Notes: a model not told the origin generated them from the letters alone. A stretch of 64,000 nt of DNA from Austropuccinia psidii (GCA_023105745.1 JALGQZ010000011.1:30006612-30070611), one strand, 5' to 3'. Shown: positions 46,271 to 59,080, counted from the stretch's first letter. Numbers and translations: made by a program.

Positions 46271-47898
46271 CATTACCAAATGATATTAATAATCCTGCTT
46301 ATGTGCCAGAAGAAGCTTTCCCACAGATTCCAATAGAAGGAATAAGTGTTACAGACTTGAACACCACCTTCTTTGAAGAAGTAAGAAACAGTTATACTCA
46401 AGATAAGAATTGTAGCATCTTATGCCAATTACTTAACAAAGGCTGTAAGGACAACTCTCTTACACATGCCTTGGATGAAGTATGGAAGAAATCTTATGAT
46501 GAAGGAAGATTTCACCTGCTGGATGGTATAATTTCTCACAGGACAAAGCACACATGTGTTATGACAGTTGTGGAAAGATCATTAATCAATCTTGTACTAA
46601 AGGAATGCCATGACAGCCCTTTTTCAGGACATCTGTCTGAAGACAGAACAAGAGAGAAGGTAAAAACCTGTATATGGTGGCCAATGTGGCAGAAAGAGGT
46701 TGCAGAGTATTGCAAGACCTGTGATAGATGTCAAAAAGCAAATAAATCCACTGGCAAAAGACTTCGAAGCATGATTAAAATCCAAGAACCCAGCAGACCT
46801 TGGGAAATTGTCCATATGGATTGGGTGACTGGGCTACCACCAGGAGGTGACAGAAGTTATAATGCTTGCCTAGTAATTGTAGACAGATTCAGTAAAACTC
46901 CAATATTCTTACCATGCCACAAAGATGATGCAGCCATGGATAAAGCTCTTCTGATATGGAATAGAGTGGTATAATGGACTGGCATATTCACAAATATCAT
47001 GAGTGACAGAGATCCCAAATTAAATTCAGCACTATGGACAAATCTTCACCAATTATTTGGCACAAAATTATCTTTCTCCACAGCCTACCACCCACAAACT
47101 GATTGTCTGGCTGAAAGAATGATTCAAACCTTAGAAGATATGGTGAGAAGATTTTGTGCATATGGCCTTGAATTCAAAGATTGTGATGGATTCACTCATC
47201 ATTGGTGAATTCTTTTACCAGAACTAGAATTGGCATATAAGACATCAATTCATTCCAGTACCAATCAAACTCCTGCTATTTTAGAAAAAGGATAAAATCG
47301 CAAATTACCTCTAGATTCTTTAAGAAAAGATTTGGTTTAAATACATCCTACAGCTGCCAGCTTCAAAGGAATGATAGACAGAGCTAGAAAGAATGCAGTA
47401 AGATGCATGGAAGACTCATTTTCATATGCTAAAGATAAATGGGACAAATCACATGCCACTCCATATTTCAAAGTGGGGGATTTAGTTCTTGTATCCACCA
47501 CTAACCTAAATAACATCAAGGGATGTAAAAAGCTGAAAGACTCCTTTGCAGGACCTATTGTTATTAAAGCCCTCCATGGAGAAAATGCTGTTGAAGTAGA
47601 ATTATCTGAAGAACTTAGTAATAAGCATCCTACATTTCCAGTGAGCTTGATAAAGCCATATAAACCTAGTGATGCTGAATGTTTTCCCTTAAGGAATAAA
47701 GCTCCCCAAGTTATGCCTCCTATTGAGACATCTGGTACTATAAAGATTACAAAAGTTCTTAAAGAAAGAAAATTAAGAACCAAGAAAGTAAGGGAATGCT
47801 TTGTTAGGTACAGTGACCCAACTTGTGAAGATGAATGGTTAGAAGAAGAAAAATATACCAGAAGCTACCAAACTTCTCAGGAGATTCAGGCACACTAG
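46271..47898 (+). pseudogene. pol: Integrase of element F
   Basis: The H2C2 domain has CHDSPFSGH and CDRCQKAN (intact). The core has IVDRFSKTP with the first Asp at 46882-46884, MSDRDPKL (second Asp, 46999 on) and [11 protein letters not shown] with the Glu. Stops at 46972, 47206, 47295 and 47338 and a shift near 46975 break the frame. The C-terminal block from 47371 holds VGDLVLVST, a GP...IKAL strand and a chromodomain-like tail with RYSDPTCEDEWLEEEKY, ending at 47896-47898. Confidence 0.88.
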
Positions 47899-47930
47899 AA
47901 ATAGCAATATGACAAAGTAATATTCCCTTT

Positions 47931-47944
47931 TTAGGGGGAGGGAA
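47931..47944 (+). other. Polypurine tract of element F
   Basis: TTAGGGGGAGGGAA directly before the 3' LTR, close to the tract of A and D. Confidence 0.8.
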
Positions 47945-49773
47945 TGTGAGCCTTAGAGGTATTTTCATATACCCAAAAGACCACAAATAAAAAATTAACT
48001 TACAAATATGAATAAAATAAATTTATTTATATTATTAAAATAAAAATTAAAATATGAAAATAAATTTATATGAAAAATTTAAAAATTAAATTATAATTTA
48101 AGAATAAAATTACATTAAATTTTAAAATTGTAAAATGACATTTATACTTAAAAAAATTAAGTAAAAATGAATTTTTAACAAAATTGACAAAAAATAAAGA
48201 AATTTGGAAAAAGGTTAAATAAAACTTATTATAACTTTTTATCCAATAAAAAAACATATCAGATTTATTTCACCATTGGATGCCTCATGAAAAATCAGGT
48301 GGGGTCACCTCTGGGTGAAAATTTTGTAACTCAACTCTGAATAAGCTTAAATTAAGTTTTTAGTATTTTCTGTATGAAAATTGAAAATCCTTGGAACCTT
48401 TCCTTAATTCACATCACATGAAGTGTTAATCACCAAAAATTTGTTAAAATTGAGGTGTTGTGTTTAGTTTAGAAGTTATGAGGAATTGAATTATTTTCAA
48501 TTGAATTCAATTGAAATGTCAAAATGTGCACATGTATTACATAAGTGAACTTTGATTTACATATGAGGTATCAATTATTACTTTATTGTACTGTACAATT
48601 CAATTGAACTACATATGTAAATTATAAGTATAATACATGATGAGGAATTAAAGGAAAAAATAAATTGGAAAGATTAAATTTGGGGGGGAAAAGGAACTCT
48701 AGCTCTAAGGGGGAGCCAGACCCCCAAAATCCTGGCTGACAGGCGTGGGATGTCAAAATCCACGCAAACGTTCATCACTTTTGGCCTGGAATTTAGTCAC
48801 AGACCCTGTGACTCAATTGATGATGAGGTTTTGATACCAACCAGGATAGTTTTAACTGTTGCCAAGAAGGTAAAACTACCCGTAAGATAAAACAATCTTA
48901 GTGAAAACAGTCTGAACTGGTTTCTACGTCTCTTACACACATTCTGACGTGTTTTGAAGGCTCTAAACGAGGTATTGCTATAGTAATGGCTGATTTAAGG
49001 GTCTAAAATGGCTGAAAATGGCTTAAACCCGCCCCTTTTTGGTCTAAACCAGGGTTCAATGATGCCATAATTGACTTTTCTGTTGTCAGACTGTTTTTCA
49101 CGACTGAAAAGAGTAAATTTTACTTTTGGAGTAAGAAAATTGATGGCTATAAAAGAATTTCTTCTTTGCCCCACTTTTCTCTTCATTTTAGAATCTTTTC
49201 CTTTTATTAATTAGTTTGAACACTGTTAAACCAATAAATAAAAGATTCCAACCACCTTTTTTAAAATCATTTAAAACCTTTTAACCGCATGAAAAAACCA
49301 TTATAATCACTATTTGTAACTCTTATAATCATTTTTTACCCCTGAACCACCCCAAAAGTGAATTAAAGCATTTTTTATCACTGTAAGCTTTGTCACTTTG
49401 TTTCCAAATTCATTCTGGTCACTTTTGGGTGTGTTTTCTCTTTTAATATCTCTTTAAAGAGTTTGATCTTTCATCAATTTCTTGCAGTTCTTTGCTTAAT
49501 TAATTCCAATTGAAATTGCTCTTGAAGAAATTTGTTTTGTAGCCTTAAATATCTCTTGTAGAGTATTTTTGGATAAATCTTTATTGTTGGTAACACAATA
49601 AATTTTTATTATATTGTTTTTTTATACTTATAAAGTTATAAAAAATAAAATTGGCGTGTTTTCTCTCTAAAAATAATATTTCTTAGTATTTTTAAATATT
49701 TTTACCTTATACAAATTTTGAGGACAGGAAAAGTACTTGATATTTTATCAAAGTTTTGTATCCACACCTTACA
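47945..49773 (+). repeat. 3' LTR of element F (1.83 kb)
   Basis: It starts TGTGAGCCTTAG and ends CACACCTTACA. It is roughly 93% like the 5' LTR by eye, with CpG sites often TG/CA in one copy. AAATTGGCGTG at 49648-49658. Confidence 0.93.
49148..49155 (+). promoter_or_regulatory. TATA box in the F 3' LTR
   Basis: Same site and context as 39204-39211. Confidence 0.65.
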
Positions 49774-49778
49774 ATGGA
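49774..49778. repeat. Right TSD of element F (ATGGA)
   Basis: It pairs with 38008-38012 and proves that 38013-49773 arrived as one insertion. Confidence 0.92.
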
Positions 49779-50438
49779 GTTTGAATTTGATGGGGCTCAA
49801 GGTACCTATGATATTTAATATTGAAATTCACTTCTAAGGTGCATTGGGAAACCAAAGGCCAGCATTAAGGACAGGAAATATAAGGAATAACTGTAGGATC
49901 CATCTTTAACCATTGATAGACAGAACTGGGATCCTTTGGCATTTTCATTTGGTTTTCTTTGGTTCTTGTGCAAGTGCTCTATTAATACTTTTAAAGCTGG
50001 GAGGAGAAACCTGGATGCTTTGTTGCAAATATTATGATAGCTATCCAATATGTGATTGATAAACATTGCTGTAATATCAGAGTTGTTGTTTTTTTCCAAA
50101 TTCTGATAGGACCAAAATGAGCAATCAAAATTTTTGAAATTTGAAATTGCATTAGATTTTCTTAAATTATACAATTTCTGTTTCTGATGGACCTTTCCAG
50201 ATTCTACAACAATATCATCGCATGAGGACCTGTGAATGGTGGTTTTTATATCTGAATTCAAGCCAATAGTTTTTGTTTCATCTTGAATTTGTTTTGAAAT
50301 ATTTTCAATATGATTTATATAATCAATTTTTGAGAATACTAGGCCAAAAGAGGTACCAGAAGGTGAATGATGTGTTGTTTCCATGCATTTCTTACATAGA
50401 CAAATATTAAGTTTTGACAGACTTTTAAGATTTATCAT
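49779..50438 (-). pseudogene. Tnp2/CACTA-like transposase, N-terminal part
   Basis: A minus-strand ORF of 207 codons starts at ATG 50438 with MINLKSLSKLNICLCKKC. Such transposases often begin with a short leader, a CLCxxC motif and a G...S...H region, which is seen here. It stops at 49815, then resumes past the F insertion at 38012. The single ATGGA target at the junction shows that the two parts were contiguous. Frame across the junction is not clean, so decay or an intron is likely. Identification of this part alone would be weak. Confidence 0.5.
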
Positions 50439-50819
50439 GGGTTATTTAGATATAAGGTGTTAGCTTGAGATAAGTATAATTGAATATTAATAGAGAAGAA
50501 ATAAATCATCAAATTGGCTGTTTTCAAATCCAAGGGCTGTATCTTAATATTAATATTATTATTTTCAATTCAAAAACCCTGTGTACATTTGATATTGCCA
50601 GTAAAAACAAACATTTAAAAAGATAAGGACAGATATGACAAGCCAAATAGAAACTGATTTCACAACTGTTCTTCAAAATTTGGACAAGAAAGGAATAATT
50701 TGGAAAGTACTGGTATGCAATAGCTCATACAGGGCTATATAGTATATTTCCTCAAAATACCTATATTTAGTGCGTCTAAAACCTAATTTTTGATGTTTTT
50801 CTCTTCAAAATTTGTCATT
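50439..50819. other. No gene seen; presumed 5' flank of the transposase
   Basis: AT-rich sequence upstream of the minus-strand transposase start. No terminal inverted repeat recognised. Confidence 0.4.
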
Positions 50820-51625
50820 GAAACCACTCCCAGCTATCATTATCCTTTTTACAGGGGATTATCTGAAATATCTGATGGAAACAACCCCTCACGGTCCTTT
50901 ACCCCTTAGATGAGGCAGTATTCACAATAGTTGATAGAAGCTTCCATTCCTTTTTTATTATTACCCTCTGAACATAGTGTTTTTCCATAACTGAAGCTAC
51001 AAATCCCCAATTCTCATTAACCTTAAAATATGGGTCTTTTCCCCAGCTACTTCAAAAACCCCACCATGGATCATTACCCATGTGTCTGGGTTTTTTTGTT
51101 TTAGCTTCTTTGAAAACCCCCCTATTTATTATTAACATTTAATTAGGTTTTTTTGTTATAGCTGTGTCAAAAAATCCCACTCATCCTATTACCTGTATGC
51201 TGTGGGAGTGTTCAATATAGCTGCTTCAAACAACCACGGTTTACTACTACCCTTCTTTCATGGGTTTTCTTGTTCTAGCTGCTTTAAAACATCCCATTTC
51301 CTATGACTATTCTTTTGGGGCTTTGTTTTTTCTAGCTTCTCCAAACAACCCCTGTTGCCTATTACACTTATGATGGGGGTTTGTTCATTCTGGCTGCTCT
51401 GAAAAAACCCCTGTTTCCTATTACCCTTTTTTCAAGGGGTTGTTTGATATAAATGCTTCAAACAGAGCCCTGTTGGGTGGTTCTTCATCACATCTTCTAC
51501 AGACACCACCCCTTTTCTTATTATCCTTCATATTGAAGTGTCAAACAGGGTATGTTTAAACCTAGCTCTTTCAGACACGCCACTATGTATAATCCACCTT
51601 CAAATTGGGGGTTGATTTGAATCAC
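50820..51625. repeat. Diverged array of about 58-bp hairpin satellite (array 1)
   Basis: About 13-14 units of 54-62 bp sharing AAACAACCCC...CCTATTACCC...GGGG-TTGTTTGT...AGCTGCTTC with array 2 at 58424-59080, same orientation. Units differ from one another by perhaps a quarter of sites, so this array is older than array 2. Confidence 0.82.
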
Positions 51626-52842
51626 TAATTTGAGAAAAACCCTCTCTATCAATCCCCTTTGAGCCAGAATTTGACTACCTGTTGAGTGGCCATTCATCTG
51701 TGGAGGGTGTTTTTTTCCCAAATTATTTCCAATATTTTCTTCCTGATCCATAGCTAGGTTCAAACCCTACAATGCTCTGGATACCACAAGCTTTACCCAA
51801 ATATTTATTATATGCATGGAGTAATAAAATTATGACCTAGCTTACTAAACAATGGAAACTCAAATATATTGGAAATGGGACAGATGATTGGCTATCATCT
51901 CAATATTCAAGTCACCATAGAGTGAATACAAATAATTGCTATGGAAACAATAGTATAAAGGAAACCCATATGGTTGATGAATAATGGGTATTGAGAAAAT
52001 TCTTCAATTTGACTTCATTTCATTATTATAATGAAATAATTGGCTCAATAGTATGGAGGATTGATCTTATCTATAAGATCCTTGCAGCTTAGATTACCCA
52101 ATGCTTTTTTTTTGAACTGAAGAATTCATTCATATCTTAACCATAATTTTCTAAAAGAGGTTTTTCAAGTGAAATTGAATCATTTATTCCACAAGGCTCC
52201 ATATAATATCTCACTTCCTAATAGTGTGACACATAGCTCTGATGGTGGTGAGCACCATATTTGAGATTTTAGTTCATTTTATATACTTTTTGCATCCTAA
52301 TTCATATTTTTCAGATAAAAAAGCCCCTGAAGGTATACATCAATCTACCTCACCAACCCCACCTCTTCAGAATACCAGCTCAAAACATCAATCTTCCTCA
52401 CCAAAAGTGGGTTGTCAATAAAAGATACCCCCAACTCCCGGTGGTACCATCAATCAGACACAATATCTCTCATCAAGGGTGGCATATCCACCCATTCCCA
52501 GTGCCACATGCTTACATCAGAAACCATCATCAACAAAGGTGGCTGGTCCTCCAAATAAGCCATAAATTTCAAACCCATTGAATCTAGTTCAAATAAACCC
52601 TTTGGTGACCTATTCCTCAAGTGGATCAGGTATGTCAACAATTATTTTGATAATATTTTTTACACTGAACAGAATCCAAGGAATAAGAGAAAGGTGAAAT
52701 GAATCATCCTGATCTGGAGACACCAAAGGCTTCCCATAAATTTGTTTCCAAAGGTGTACTTTGAAATATATATGAATTCCATTGATATATTGGGTTTTGA
52801 CTATTCTGGATATATTTCACAGATTATCATCAATCTCAACCT
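51626..52842. other. No confident gene; Ser/Pro-rich plus-strand frame near 52320-52650
   Basis: 52320-52650 reads Pro/Ser/Thr-rich with stops, the kind of linker found in fungal regulatory proteins, but nothing identifiable. The rest is AT-rich debris. Confidence 0.35.
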
Positions 52843-53247
52843 GCAGGAAGGGCTGAACTGGACCAATTTGAGGATTTTTTCCCAAGGGAAGAAGCTAATC
52901 TTTCAGAAGAAAATTATAGAACTAATCCTCAAGTTGGGAAAGCCTTAGGTCCATCAGAACGTTACAAAGGGAGGGTAAGTTTTGACAAAATCTTGAAACC
53001 TGGTCCCAGCTCTTCCTCAAGTCTTAAAGGAAAGTCATCAATTTTGGAGAATAATTCTGTCAAAATATCTGCCAGGGGTGCTTCTCCCAATTTGAGAATC
53101 CCAACGGAAACCACAATGCCAGAAATTCTTACATCAACAAATTTGTGGCCGATTCCTGTTCAAATTGTGAATGCAGATGTTTCTGGCAGGAAGATGATTT
53201 CAGTCCCAAAAAGAGTCCACCAGATTCTTGTAGACAATGAAGGTTAA
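52843..53247 (+). pseudogene. Gene fragment, unrecognised, Ser-rich
   Basis: A frame of about 134 codons reads ELDQFEDFFPREEANL, then VGKALGPSERYKGR, then a SSSSSLKGKSS linker and ends ...VDNEG with TAA. GTAAGT lies inside it at about 52975 and could be a splice donor. Amino-acid make-up looks like real coding sequence, not chance. With the pieces near 54282-54593, 54905-55007 and 55137-55245 it may form one decayed plus-strand gene. No family recognised. Confidence 0.35.
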
Positions 53248-54281
53248 ATTAAATCAAGCCCAGAAGAAGAATAATCAAGTATGTTTTTTTTCCATCACAC
53301 TAATTACAAATGAATTTATCAGGTATCATATGGACCATATAATCCTAAATTTGGGCAATACTGGCCTGGAAAAATTCCTGGTTGGCTTGGTTAGTAAAAT
53401 GACTGTTTATATCCAAAATTAATTTAATAGAAGCTTAATTGAGAAATTATTAAATAGGGAAAGAGAAAAAGAGGAAATGGATGTCTGACCCATTTTCCAT
53501 CCCTACAGAACCCAAATATTTGTATTAGGCCAAAGTACCCATTGAAAAACCAAGTCCAGGATCATTTTATTTTCCATTTAAAGGTAATTAATATACAAAG
53601 GAAAAGCCAAAACAAAGAATGTGCATTGAACAGAATAATGAAGAAGAAGATGGTGAATATTCATCCCAATATTGATCAAATATCATATTTTCTAAAACGC
53701 CATTGGTCTTTGAATTTTGCTAAATAAAGGTAGTGAAGATGGTTAATCTTCACACATACAGGTTAAGTCTGTTTCAAATCCAATATACCCAATGAAAAGC
53801 TCAAAAGGGAAGGAGCGGGAAAGTAAGCTTTTAACATAATTCCTCAAGTGCATACTGAACAGTGATTAGTCTTAATTTCTCCTTTAAACTATTCATTTTA
53901 TCTGAGCCTGAGGATCCTCAACATCGGTTTTAAAATTATAAGAACAAGATGGTTGCAGCATTCCCAGTAGAATCAATAAGCAAAGCTAAGATACCAGAAA
54001 AATTGAGAATTTGGGACCAAACACAATAGTAGATTATTGAAGAAATAAGGGTGGGAAAAATTCTTCAAAAAATAACAAGGGAAAGTCAAACTTTATTTTA
54101 GAAGAATTAGCTACAGAAAATTATTTACATGAACCATTGTTTAGTGACTCATGTGGTAGGTCATATGGTATGTAAACAAATTACTTTGTCTGGTGTAATC
54201 ACGCCTTAATGGTCATCTGTGAAAAACACAGGGAATGAAGATCAATAGGCTAGAGATGCAAAGTCCCAATATAAAAAAGGT

Positions 54282-54593
54282 TTGAGAAAAAAAATCAGTG
54301 CATCAGCAAAGAGGAAATCACAAAAAGAACATCTGAAGGAACTGAAGGGATTACTTCTAGATGGAAGAAAATCAATGTGCAAAGTTGTTCAGATACATTG
54401 CCATGAAATACCTGACATGGTAGCAAGGGACATGCCCACACATCCTGATCCACCAACTGATTCGGAAAGACAGCTGGCTTTAAGCTGTGGGAAAAGTATC
54501 TCATTCAAGCCAGACCAATTGACTGCCACTTCCTCACGGAACATAAAATCAAGGCCTTTGAGAGTTATGTCAATACACAAGTGCCATCACTAG
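54282..54593 (+). pseudogene. Gene fragment, unrecognised, basic helical
   Basis: 103 codons, Lys/Glu-rich at the start (KRKSQKEHLKELKGLLLDGR), then IHCHEIPDMVARDM and a polar end. Probably a helical exon. Two further coding-like stretches follow on the same strand: WCDENGYFRFATQFDD near 54920 and AYDKNDLNISNGLSYRAYDY near 55160. No family recognised. Confidence 0.3.
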
Positions 54594-55599
54594 GGTTGAA
54601 ACACTTCAAATTTGATTGGTGTAGCGGATGGAAAAATTCTTATGAAAAACTAATGGCAACTTTGATCTATTTCAAATTTGATATGGCATTGAGATCTGGT
54701 GAATAGAACAATTATCATTTTTCTCCAGACCATAATAATCATACAATAGTTACCACAATCCTGGAGACATACTTCATATACTTATCCAATGAGTATTGCA
54801 GCAAACAGAAAGGTGTGAAATTCATTGCAGAATGCAAAGATAAGAAAAGGGTGATTTTTTAATGATTATTCTTGATGTGCCCTTAATGTGTCTCTTTTTA
54901 GCTGGCAGAAAGAAGACACCAATGGTGTGATGAGAATGGCTATTTCCGATTTGCCACTCAATTTGATGACCATCATGTTTGCTCAGCTAATGAGGAATGA
55001 ATCGAAAACTCTGGTGTGGTCAAGCTGTGAAAATTAAGGTTAAATTGGCAGTAAACACTTTTCAAAAATATCATTTCCAAGATTGATGAGTGAATGGGAT
55101 TGGGCCAAAGCATAGGTAAAAGTTGCAAAAAAGTAGTACAGCCTCCCAGAGAGCCCCCAGCTTATGACAAGAATGATTTAAATATTTCTAATGGTTTGAG
55201 CTACCGCGCTTATGATTATGGATCCCAAAAAGCCTTACTCAGAAGCAAAGAATAGGTCTGGAAATAAACAAAGATGAAATATTTGAAGGTAGTTTTGAAG
55301 GATGAGCTTGGAATTTTTTTGAATTTATTTAAATTATCTTGAAAACTGATGGAATTTCTATTTTATTTGACTCCTTGAATGTCAAGAAGTTGGTCTCACG
55401 TATTTTTTATAACTCATAATCTCTTTGAGCAATCATGTCTCCAAATCAAATGTCATCAACATAGTGGACCTGAAATAGTTAAGCATAATACAGGATATTT
55501 TTCAAATAAGGAGTAGTGGACTAAAAAATAATAATTACTTCATTAGTTTCTTCTTATGCTCTTGAACCTATTAAAGTGAAAAAAAATCCTTCAATTTAA

Positions 55600-57600
55600 T
55601 TTCTCTTCCAAATTAGTGAATAGTTCCATATCATACCCTTTGAATATTTCTTTCTATGATATCTTGTGATATGAAATGGAAAGCCTTCACAAAACTACTT
55701 TTTCCTATTCTATTTATTCTGTCTATTGCCTGTGATTCTTGGGAAGGATTCAAATATGTATCATTTAATGAAGGTAATTAGCGCAATTATTTGATTATAA
55801 TTATGAGAAAAGTTGCCACTATAAATACAATTTGGGCACATGTAATATCAAGAACTGTACCAGCTTCCATGATAGATGCAAGTATGCTTTAACATTCACT
55901 TTTACTAGAAAGCTGTGAGAGGGCCTTTTGTTGATTTTTGGCTGAGGGCTTTACATCAATTTGAGCAAACCTTAGTCCTTCATGGACCAAGACAATTCCA
56001 ATCCTATGAGTTTATAAGAAAGCCTAAGTCAAAAGGTTGATGTAAGATTTAGTATAAGATACTATTACAGATGTAAAAACTGTTTCCATTGAGAATATAT
56101 CACACACTTTGCTTCTGGTACCTGTATTACGTCTTTTTTCAAAAGTTTCATTAATTCCAGTATATTCCAGCTTTCAAGGCATTGACTTGTGATGATCTTA
56201 TTTATGAAATAATTGGGTTAGCTTTCAAATTGACTTTAAATAATTTGAGCTTTTGAGAAGATTAAATAATCAACTTCCTCCCTTGAACTCATTTTTTCTT
56301 CTACTATGGGATGATTGCATAAGCATCTTAGCTACTGAATACTAATAATATCTTCTCTATGCTCTATTTCTTTACTCCTGAGCTTAATCAGTATAGAGAT
56401 ATTTGGAAAGGTTTTGCATAAAGATTCTATCACAATCAAGTCACATAGCTGAAGGTAATGGCCGGCAAGATTCCTATTCATGTATAAGAGGTAAACTTGG
56501 AAGCCTCACTGTTTTAAATTGGCATAGCAGAAAATGGAATGTAACCATATGAAAGGGTTTTAAAAAGCTCATTTCAAGATGCTTCTGTAGGATACTATCC
56601 CATTAGTGAACCTCTAACTGTATATTGCAAGAGATGAATTTAAAAAAATGACCTGTAATAAATGAAAGAATCATTTAATGGGGTACCTGTAAGACACAAT
56701 TGGTTTTTTGTTTGAAGGGACATGATTTCAGTGTGAAAATTTGAATGGGAATTTCCAATAAAACTGTAATCCAAAAGCTGAATTGATTAGTTATAATTAC
56801 AGAATCTGAAAACAAAATGACTTTCCATCTCCAGCTTACTGTGCTTCATCTAAAATTACTCTATACCATTGGAAATCATAAACTGGGCCTTTTAGGGCTA
56901 GCCTGAAGTCCATTAGGAGTGTTTCATAGGTTGTGATGATGATATTACCGTCAATTAATTTAATGATGAAATCCTTTTTATAATTTCTTCCATGGTATCA
57001 AAAAAATTGAAATGATTAGGCTGTGTTTGCTTGATTATCTCTTCCTCCCAGTTCTCAATTAATCCTTTATGAAACAAAATAATAGTTTCTTGGCATCCAC
57101 TGATAGTTGATAAACTGGCTTTATAGTAGTTTCTTGCAGAATTGAGAGTGTTTTCTACCAGATAAATTTCTTCCAATGATTTTTCCAGACCCATATCATC
57201 AGCAAGGATCAATCCCAAAGGTGATGGTGGGTGAAAATCGGAGTTTGAGGTGATTATTGTTTCATCAATAAATTTTTGTTACCATAGAATTCTGGAGGGT
57301 GAATAAATCCTTTCCCAAAATTCTGTATCTGAGACAGATTTAGGAGATTCACAATCTATAAGAAAAGGAATTTCTTGTACTTGATGATAGAGTAGCTGAG
57401 TTTTTATCATGAAGGAGGGGGGTATAAGGGCTGCAAATCACATCTACTCTCAATTTCCAATGACGGATCAATCAATATAGGTGGAGAGTAATATTTATTG
57501 AAAATATGAGTAATCTTGGGACTCATTGGGCAGTTGAAATGCACTTCAGGTCAATAGGAAATAGGCTCATTTGTTGCCACATGATATTGACAAAAGTATT
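55600..57600 (-). pseudogene. RAD5/HLTF-type SNF2 helicase, decayed
   Basis: Reading right to left on the minus strand, the seven-motif SNF2 order is visible over about 1.9 kb: KTQLLYHQ (57410), motif I ILADDMGLEKS (Asp-Asp at 57195-57200; GKT has become EKS), IITTYETL and motif II DEAQ at 56839-56850 (usually DEAH), motif III LTGTPLND at 56679-56693, LRCLCNHP at about 56308-56325, VIYSQW at 56086-56103, ASIMEAG at 55860-55880, and NPSQESQAIDRINR at 55711-55758. Frame changes between motifs may be introns (a GTAAGC follows motif II) or indels; several stops are present. Such proteins remodel chromatin or act in DNA damage tolerance. This copy cannot be functional. Confidence 0.85.
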
Positions 57601-58423
57601 TGAGGGCATATGCATATATGAAGAGGTGGAAAAAGTAAAATCCTAATTTTTATTGTTGATATCATTGATTTATTTCAGTTCAAAGCGCATTCACAAAGGT
57701 ATTTTCCTTCATCATCTGAATAAAGGAATTGTAGTTCACCATCTGGACCATATGTGTTTTTTTGGGGGGACTTGAAAGGTTAAATATAGGTTCTGATGAG
57801 AGATTTGTTGGTAGCTCCCCAATGATTCTGTTTGCATTGGCCAAGTAGACTTACACATGATTGTAATCATGTGATAGTTGAATCCAATAAGTGGAGGTGG
57901 GGTATGGAGGGATATGAAGAAGACAGGGTTTTACTTCACACAAAAATGTATTAATAACACCAATGCAATGAAACATGATATTCAAATTATATATTAAAGA
58001 GATATTAAAAATACTATAACTCTCATCTTTGGGGGAAAGAAGAATTTTTGATCAATGGCAGGGTTTATATATGCAATTATTTATGGCAAGAAAGATTTTA
58101 CAAAAACACTCCTTTTGTTTAGTGTTTTGAAATCAGCTCTCACAATTTCACAAGGTAAAAAATCACCAGGATACATGGCTTCTGTTTGTACTGGTAATAC
58201 ACAGTAGGGGATGTTTGGCAGAATTTTTTTCCAAACACTCCCTATCAATAATTAAACTTTAAACAGCTAGTAATTGACATCAGATTCTGTGAAGAAAACT
58301 CAATTGAAGGTTGATGATCCATGGAGTGTTAACTGCAGATTCTTCAAACAGCAACAACATGAGTGGTTGATTCCAGAAGATATGGTTGGAAACCCCTTCT
58401 ATGAATGTTAAAGTCATAGGTTC
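57601..58423. other. No gene seen
   Basis: AT-rich sequence upstream of the helicase remnant. If the helicase had an N-terminal HIRAN-type region it would lie here, but I find none. Confidence 0.35.
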
Positions 58424-59080
58424 CAAAAACAACCCCTGTATCCTATTACCCTTCAGAGTGGGGGTTGTTTGTCATAGCTGCCACAAACAATGCCCCATAG
58501 CCTATTACACTTAATACGGGGGGTTCTTCATCCTAGCTGCCCCAAACAACCCCCTGTAGCCTATTACCCTTGATATGGGGTGTTGTTTGTCATAGCTGCC
58601 ACAAAAGCCCCCATAGCCTATTACCCTTCATACAGGGAGTTGTTTGTCATAGCTGCCACAAAAATCCCTCCATAGCCTATTCCCCTTAATATGAAAGGTT
58701 GTTTTTCCTAGCTGCCATGAACAAACTCTTGTATTCTATTACCCTCAATATGGGGTTTTGATTTTCATAGCTGTCATGAAAAATCCTTCATAGGATAGTA
58801 CCCTTCAGATGGGGGGTTGTTTGTCATAGCTTCCACGAATAACTCCATAGGCTATTACCCTGCAGACAGGGTTTAGTTTGTCCTAGCTGCCACAAACAAC
58901 CCCCCTAGCCTATTACCCTTAATATGGGGGATTGTTTTTCCTAGCTTCCACAAAAAAACCCCCTAGCCTATTTCCCTTAATACAGGGGGTTGTTTGTGAA
59001 AGCTGCCACCAAAAATCCCCATAGCCTATTACCCTTCAGACAGGGAATTGTTTGTCATAGCTGCCACAAAATTCCCCATT
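58424..59080. repeat. Hairpin satellite array 2, about 12 units of 58 bp
   Basis: The consensus unit has AAACAACCCCC, then CATAGCCTATTACCC, TTAATA, then GGGGGTTGTTTGT and CATAGCTGCCAC. The two arms AAACAACCCCC and GGGGGTTGTTT are inverted repeats, so each unit can fold with a loop of about 21 nt. The 3' arm of one unit can also pair with the 5' arm of the next across a 13-nt loop. CpG-free apart from a few sites. Confidence 0.9.

Larger units (their letters stand above)
38013..49773 (+). mobile_element. Element F: full-length Ty3/gypsy retrotransposon with rearranged 5' LTR
   Basis: LTRs start TGTGAGCCTTAG and end CACACCTTACA. The internal region encodes Gag with a zinc knuckle, protease, RT, RNase H and integrase. 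Its Gag core (GEGEYDHMELI, WWKTQIIKKW) and Pol are clearly related to A and D, and its primer-site region resembles that of D, so F and A/D are sister families. Between the 5' LTR and the primer site lies an extra 1.7 kb including a second partial LTR. Frameshifts, stops and a mutated RT active site make it inactive. Confidence 0.93.

Noticed and set aside
50820..59080. CRISPR-like repeat arrays
   Set aside because: The 58-bp units are contiguous and diverged, without unique spacers, and the genome is eukaryotic.
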